A DNA stretch of 64,000 nucleotides from an uncultured Microbacterium sp. (GTDB lineage: Bacteria; Actinomycetota; Actinomycetes; Actinomycetales; Microbacteriaceae), in NCBI RefSeq assembly GCF_900078385.1, contig NZ_FLQR01000006.1:248001-312000 (forward strand). Direction: 5' to 3'. A model generated the notes under the pieces. It saw only the letters and a program-made list of their open reading frames with translations, had not been told where the DNA came from and ran no database searches. Below are positions 60,733 to 64,000 of the stretch, in pieces. Position numbers and translations under genes: made by a program. How positions within the stretch are numbered: position 1 is the first letter of the stretch; each line of letters opens with the position of its first letter.

Positions 60733-60779
60733 ACAATCTCGTTGACGGAATTGACAGCTTTGATTCGGCCCGCCTATCG
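60733..60779 (+). promoter_or_regulatory. Promoter of the ABC uptake operon with GntR-linked motif
   Basis: ACAATCTCGTTGACG (60733-60747) directly precedes a consensus -35, TTGACA (60751-60756), followed after 17 nt by CTATCG (60774-60779) as -10. The motif repeats the one at 59950, so repressor or activator contact is likely. Confidence 0.6.
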
Positions 60780-60851
60780 TCGCCCGTATCGAGGGTGCGG
60801 GACCGGCCGAGGAGGGCGGGTCTCCCAGAGCCCATGACACGACGGAGTGAC

Positions 60852-61820
60852 ATGAAGAAGTCGAGCTTTTTCGCCATCGCCGCCATCGCCGCACTCGCCT
60901 TGAGCGGCTGCAGCGACTCGGACGCGACGCCCAGCAGCACCGAGAGCGGCGACGCCGGGGCGCCGACCGAGCTGACCCCCGTGACGATCGGCGTCATCCC
61001 GATCGCCGACACCGCCGCCCTCTGGCTCGGCGACGAGCAGGGCTTCTTCGAGGATGAGGGCATCGACCTCACGATCGAGACCGCATCCGGCGGCGCCGCG
61101 ATCGTGCCGGCCGTGGTCGCCGGCGACTACCAGTTCGGGTTCAGCAACGTCCTCTCGCTCATGGTGGCCGCGGAGAACATCCCGCTGAAGATCGTCAGCT
61201 CCGCCGTCGCCACGACCGGTGACACCGCCAAGGACATGGGAGCCGTCGTCACGAAGGCCGACAGCGGCATCGCCGGCCCGGCCGACCTCGCCGGCAAGAC
61301 CGTGTCCAGCAACAGCATCGGCAACATCAACGACACGACCGTCCGCGACGTCGTCGACGAGGCCGGCGCCGACAGCTCCACCATCGAATTCGTCGAGGTG
61401 CCGTTCCCGGAGGCGATCGCCGCCGTCGAGAACGATCAGGTCGACGCCGCGTTCGTCGTCGAGCCGTTCGTCACCTCCGCGATCGACGCCGGCCTGAACG
61501 TCGTCACGTACGCGTACGCCGACTTCGACCCGAAGCTCGACATCGCCGCGTACTTCGCGAAGAGCGACGTGGACGCCGATCTCCTGGAGAAGTTCCAGGC
61601 TGCGATGAAGACGTCGCTCGACTTCGCGAACGAGAACCCGGACGAGGTCCGTCGCATCATCGGCACCTACACGCAGACGCCCGCCGAGGTCCTGGCGAAG
61701 ATCACGCTCCCGCTGTTCCCGACCGAGATCAACCGCCCGGCGATCGAGAAGCTCGCCGCCGCCGCGCAGGGCTACGGCGTGCTCTCCAAGACGCCGGACT
61801 TCGACGCCCTCCTGCCGTGA
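60852..61820 (+). CDS. NitT/TauT-type ABC substrate-binding lipoprotein
   Basis: A 322-residue exported lipoprotein (lipobox LALSGC near residue 20) of the NMT1/THI5-like, nitrate/taurine type: VTIGVIPIADTAALWLGDEQ followed by GFFEDEGIDLTIE and GGAAIVPAVVAGDYQFGFSN. Proteins of this class bind sulfonates, nitrate, thiamine precursors or aromatic acids. Next to dioxygenase and GntR genes, an aromatic substrate is likely. First gene of a four-gene operon; overlaps the permease gene by 4 bp (GTGA). Confidence 0.9.
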   Translation: MKKSSFFAIAAIAALALSGCSDSDATPSSTESGDAGAPTELTPVTIGVIPIADTAALWLGDEQGFFEDEGIDLTIETASGGAAIVPAVVAGDYQFGFSNVLSLMVAAENIPLKIVSSAVATTGDTAKDMGAVVTKADSGIAGPADLAGKTVSSNSIGNINDTTVRDVVDEAGADSSTIEFVEVPFPEAIAAVENDQVDAAFVVEPFVTSAIDAGLNVVTYAYADFDPKLDIAAYFAKSDVDADLLEKFQAAMKTSLDFANENPDEVRRIIGTYTQTPAEVLAKITLPLFPTEINRPAIEKLAAAAQGYGVLSKTPDFDALLP

Positions 61821-62635
61821 CGACTCTGACGGCACCCAAGGCGGCGGGGCGCACGCGCTCCGCCGCCCTGCGGGGGCCGGCCCTCGGCGCCATCGGCGTC
61901 GTCGGGTTCCTGGTCCTCTGGGAGCTCGCCTCCCGCATCGGCCTCATCGACCCGCGGTTCTTCCCTCCGGCCAGTGACGTGCTCGTCCGCCTGGGCGAGT
62001 ACCTTCTCGACCGCGCGTTCTGGCGCGACGTGGCCGCGACGATGTGGGCCTGGTTCCTGGGGCTGTCCATCGCCGTCATCTCCGGCGCCGTGCTCGGCTT
62101 CATCATCGGCTCGAGCCGGTTCCTCGAACGGGCCACCCAGTCCACGATCGAGTTCCTGCGGCCGATCCCCTCCGTCGCGATCATCCCGCTCGCGGTGCTC
62201 CTGTTCGGCACGAAGATCCAGTCCGAGCTCCTGCTCATCGTCTACGCGTCGATCTGGCAAGTGCTCCTGCAGGTCATCTACGGGACGAAGGACGTCGACC
62301 CCGTCGCCGACGCGACAGCCCGCAGCTACGGACTCAGCCGCTGGCAGCGCATCCGCCACGTCGTGTGGCCGACGACGCTCCCCTACCTCATGACCGGCAT
62401 CCGTCTGGCCGCCAGCGTCGCGCTGATCCTCGCCATCACGGCGGAGCTCATCATCCAGACGCCCGGCCTCGGCAAGCAGATCGCAGAGACCCGGGAGGGC
62501 GGCGCCGTGACGAGCATGTACGCGCTCATCCTCGCGACCGGTTTCATCGGCGTGCTCATCAACCTCGTGATGCGCGTCATCGAACGACGGGTGCTGAGAT
62601 GGCACATGTCCGTGCGGATGGAGCTGGTCGGATGA
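61817..62635 (+). CDS. ABC transporter permease 1 (SsuC/TauC type)
   Basis: A 272-residue permease with six transmembrane segments. The EAA-like loop, where the ATPase docks, reads GTKDVDPVADATARSYGLSR followed by WQRIRHVVWPTTLPYLMTGI, typical of the BPD_transp_1 family. GTG start at 61817 overlaps the binding-protein stop, and its own stop overlaps the next permease by 4 bp. Confidence 0.92.
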   Translation: MTTLTAPKAAGRTRSAALRGPALGAIGVVGFLVLWELASRIGLIDPRFFPPASDVLVRLGEYLLDRAFWRDVAATMWAWFLGLSIAVISGAVLGFIIGSSRFLERATQSTIEFLRPIPSVAIIPLAVLLFGTKIQSELLLIVYASIWQVLLQVIYGTKDVDPVADATARSYGLSRWQRIRHVVWPTTLPYLMTGIRLAASVALILAITAELIIQTPGLGKQIAETREGGAVTSMYALILATGFIGVLINLVMRVIERRVLRWHMSVRMELVG

Positions 62636-63402
62636 ACGCCGTCAAGACCGCCCTGTTCCTCGTCGGGCTGCCCCTCATCCTCATCGCCGTCTGGTGGATC
62701 GCGACGCTCGGCAACACGAACTACCTCGTGCCGACGCCCGGCGGCCTGCTGTCCGCCTTCGTCGACACCTGGTTCGGGGACCGCTTCTGGCGCGATGTGC
62801 TGCCCAGCGTCGGCCGGCTCCTCGTCGGCATCGCCGGCTCGGTGATCCTCGGCGTCGGTCTCGGTATCCTCATCGGCTCGTTCCGCACGCTGCGGCAGGT
62901 GCTGGAGCCCCTGCTGGAGTTCTTCCGTGCCATCCCGCCGCCCGTGCTGGTCCCGGTGCTCGCCCTCATCCTGGGCATCAGCGACCAGATGAAGATCGCC
63001 GTCATCATCTTCGGGTCGATGTGGCCGGTGCTGCTGAACACCATCGAGGGCGTCCGCGCCACCGACGAGGTGCAGCGAGACACCGCCCGCAGCTACCGGC
63101 TCACGAAGGCGCACCGGCTGCAGTTCCTGACCCTGCCCGCCGCGGCGCCGCAGATCATGACCGGCGTGCGGCAGAGCCTGTCGATCGCCCTGATCCTCAT
63201 GGTGATCTCCGAGATGACGTACTCGTCGTCGGGTCTCGGCTTCACCATCATCCAGTTCCAGAGAAACTTCGCCATCCCCCAGATGTGGAGCGGCATCCTG
63301 GTCCTCGGGCTCATCGGCCTCGCCCTGAGTCTCGTGTTCCAGCTCGTCGAGCGCCGCGTCCTGGCTTGGTACCACGGTTTGAGAGAGGTGCAGCGTGCCT
63401 GA
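62632..63402 (+). CDS. ABC transporter permease 2 (SsuC/TauC type)
   Basis: A 256-residue permease of the same family. Its ATPase-docking loop is RATDEVQRDTARSYRLTKAH, then RLQFLTLPAAAPQIMTGVRQ. Having two different permease genes suggests a heterodimer, less common than the single permease of most Ssu/Tau systems. The ATG at 62632 overlaps the previous stop; it overlaps the ATPase gene by 8 bp. Confidence 0.92.
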   Translation: MNAVKTALFLVGLPLILIAVWWIATLGNTNYLVPTPGGLLSAFVDTWFGDRFWRDVLPSVGRLLVGIAGSVILGVGLGILIGSFRTLRQVLEPLLEFFRAIPPPVLVPVLALILGISDQMKIAVIIFGSMWPVLLNTIEGVRATDEVQRDTARSYRLTKAHRLQFLTLPAAAPQIMTGVRQSLSIALILMVISEMTYSSSGLGFTIIQFQRNFAIPQMWSGILVLGLIGLALSLVFQLVERRVLAWYHGLREVQRA

Positions 63403-64000
63403 TTCCACCACCCCCGTCCTCGTCGTCGAAGGCCTGCGCAAGGTCTACCCCGCCCCCACGGCGGGAGGACAGAGCGTCGAGGCCATCCGTGACCTCACCT
63501 TCACGGTCCCCCAGGGACAGCTCGTCTGCATCGTCGGCCCGTCCGGCGCCGGCAAGACGACGCTCCTGAAGTGCATCGCCGGGCTCCTGCCGCCCACGGG
63601 CGGAAAGCTCGAGCTGCAGGGCAAGCCCATCAGCGGGCCGCCCCGCACGATGGCGGTCGTCTTCCAGGAGTACGGGCGCAGCCTCTTCCCCTGGATGACG
63701 GTGCAGGCCAACGTCGAGCTGCCGCTGAAGAGCGCGGGCATCGGCAAGGCCGAGCGCCACGCGCGGTCGCACGAAGCGCTCATCGCGGTGAACCTGGCCG
63801 ATGCCGGCGACAAGTACCCGTGGCAGCTCTCCGGCGGCATGCAGCAGCGCGTTGCGATCGCCCGGGCCGTCGCCTACCGCCCGGAGATCCTCATCATGGA
63901 CGAGCCGTTCGCGGCCGTCGACGCGCAGACGCGTGCGGAACTCGAGGACCTCGTCCGCAAGCTCTGGAAGGAGCTCGGCGTCACGGTGCTCTTCGTCACG
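63395..64000 (+). CDS. ABC transporter ATPase (SsuB/TauB type), 3' end outside window
   Basis: The first 202 residues of the ATPase of this uptake system. Walker A GPSGAGKTT, Q-loop VVFQEYGRSLFPWMTV (the SLFPW block is typical of the nitrate/taurine group), signature LSGGMQQRVAIARA and Walker B ILIMDEPFAAVD are present. The frame is open to the window edge, cut in the switch region (VLFVT, just before the expected THD). GTG start at 63395 with GAGAGAGG about 6 nt upstream. Confidence 0.92.
   Translation, partial: MPDSTTPVLVVEGLRKVYPAPTAGGQSVEAIRDLTFTVPQGQLVCIVGPSGAGKTTLLKCIAGLLPPTGGKLELQGKPISGPPRTMAVVFQEYGRSLFPWMTVQANVELPLKSAGIGKAERHARSHEALIAVNLADAGDKYPWQLSGGMQQRVAIARAVAYRPEILIMDEPFAAVDAQTRAELEDLVRKLWKELGVTVLFVT

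Overview
The window is high-GC DNA from an actinobacterium, most likely Microbacteriaceae (Microbacterium-like). The grounds are very GC-rich coding sequence with frequent GTG starts, 4-bp ATGA/GTGA gene overlaps, an Arthrobacter-type copper amine oxidase, a DUF7882-like small protein and a leaderless-looking polycysteine leader ORF. The species assignment is inference; no rRNA gene is present.

Layout. (1) 1-5.8 kb: tail of a class II aldolase, several small genes (VOC protein, YegP-like, a 51-residue zinc ribbon), then a TetR regulator with two membrane-protein genes and an SDR enzyme that share one distinctive double operator. (2) 5.9-11.7 kb: three small genes next to an 888-residue LAL/MalT-type LuxR regulator, then a membrane protein. 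(3) 11.9-18.6 kb: accessory region with a two-gene module carrying a degenerate zeta-toxin-like protein, a four-gene ParA-led operon, a divergent DNA-binding protein, a small HTH protein and a tyrosine integrase, ending at a tRNA-Arg(ACG) gene. I read this as an integrated element whose left end I could not place. (4) 18.7-25.1 kb: a hypothetical protein, an SDR, a DUF4956 / VTC-domain / carbohydrate-binding lipoprotein operon and small membrane or stress-type genes. (5) 25.1-39.8 kb: an L-arabinose-type locus (aldose epimerase, araA, araB, LacI regulator) facing a sugar ABC transporter of the YtfQRT-YjfF type with an extra ATPase, a second LacI regulator and two dehydrogenases. (6) 39.9-46.4 kb: a copper amine oxidase with a His-rich tail, two APC permeases and an IclR-type regulator. 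(7) 46.4-55.5 kb: a MocA-family oxidoreductase, a sulfurtransferase, a PadR/ABC/FtsX export module, a DUF1992 protein and a transsulfuration pair preceded by a cysteine-codon leader peptide. (8) 55.6-64 kb: aromatic catabolism (thiolase, IclR regulator, 4-hydroxybenzoate hydroxylase, extradiol dioxygenase, GntR regulator) and a NitT/TauT-type ABC uptake system that runs off the window.

How the parts fit. Several regulons can be read from repeated operators alone: the TetR double palindrome in front of three transcription units, LacI-type sites in front of araB and the sugar transporter, a PadR double operator, and an IclR palindrome repeated in front of pobA. The least explained parts are the ParA-led element with its degenerate zeta module and the TetR-controlled membrane/SDR regulon. 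No CRISPR array, rRNA or recognisable insertion sequence was seen.
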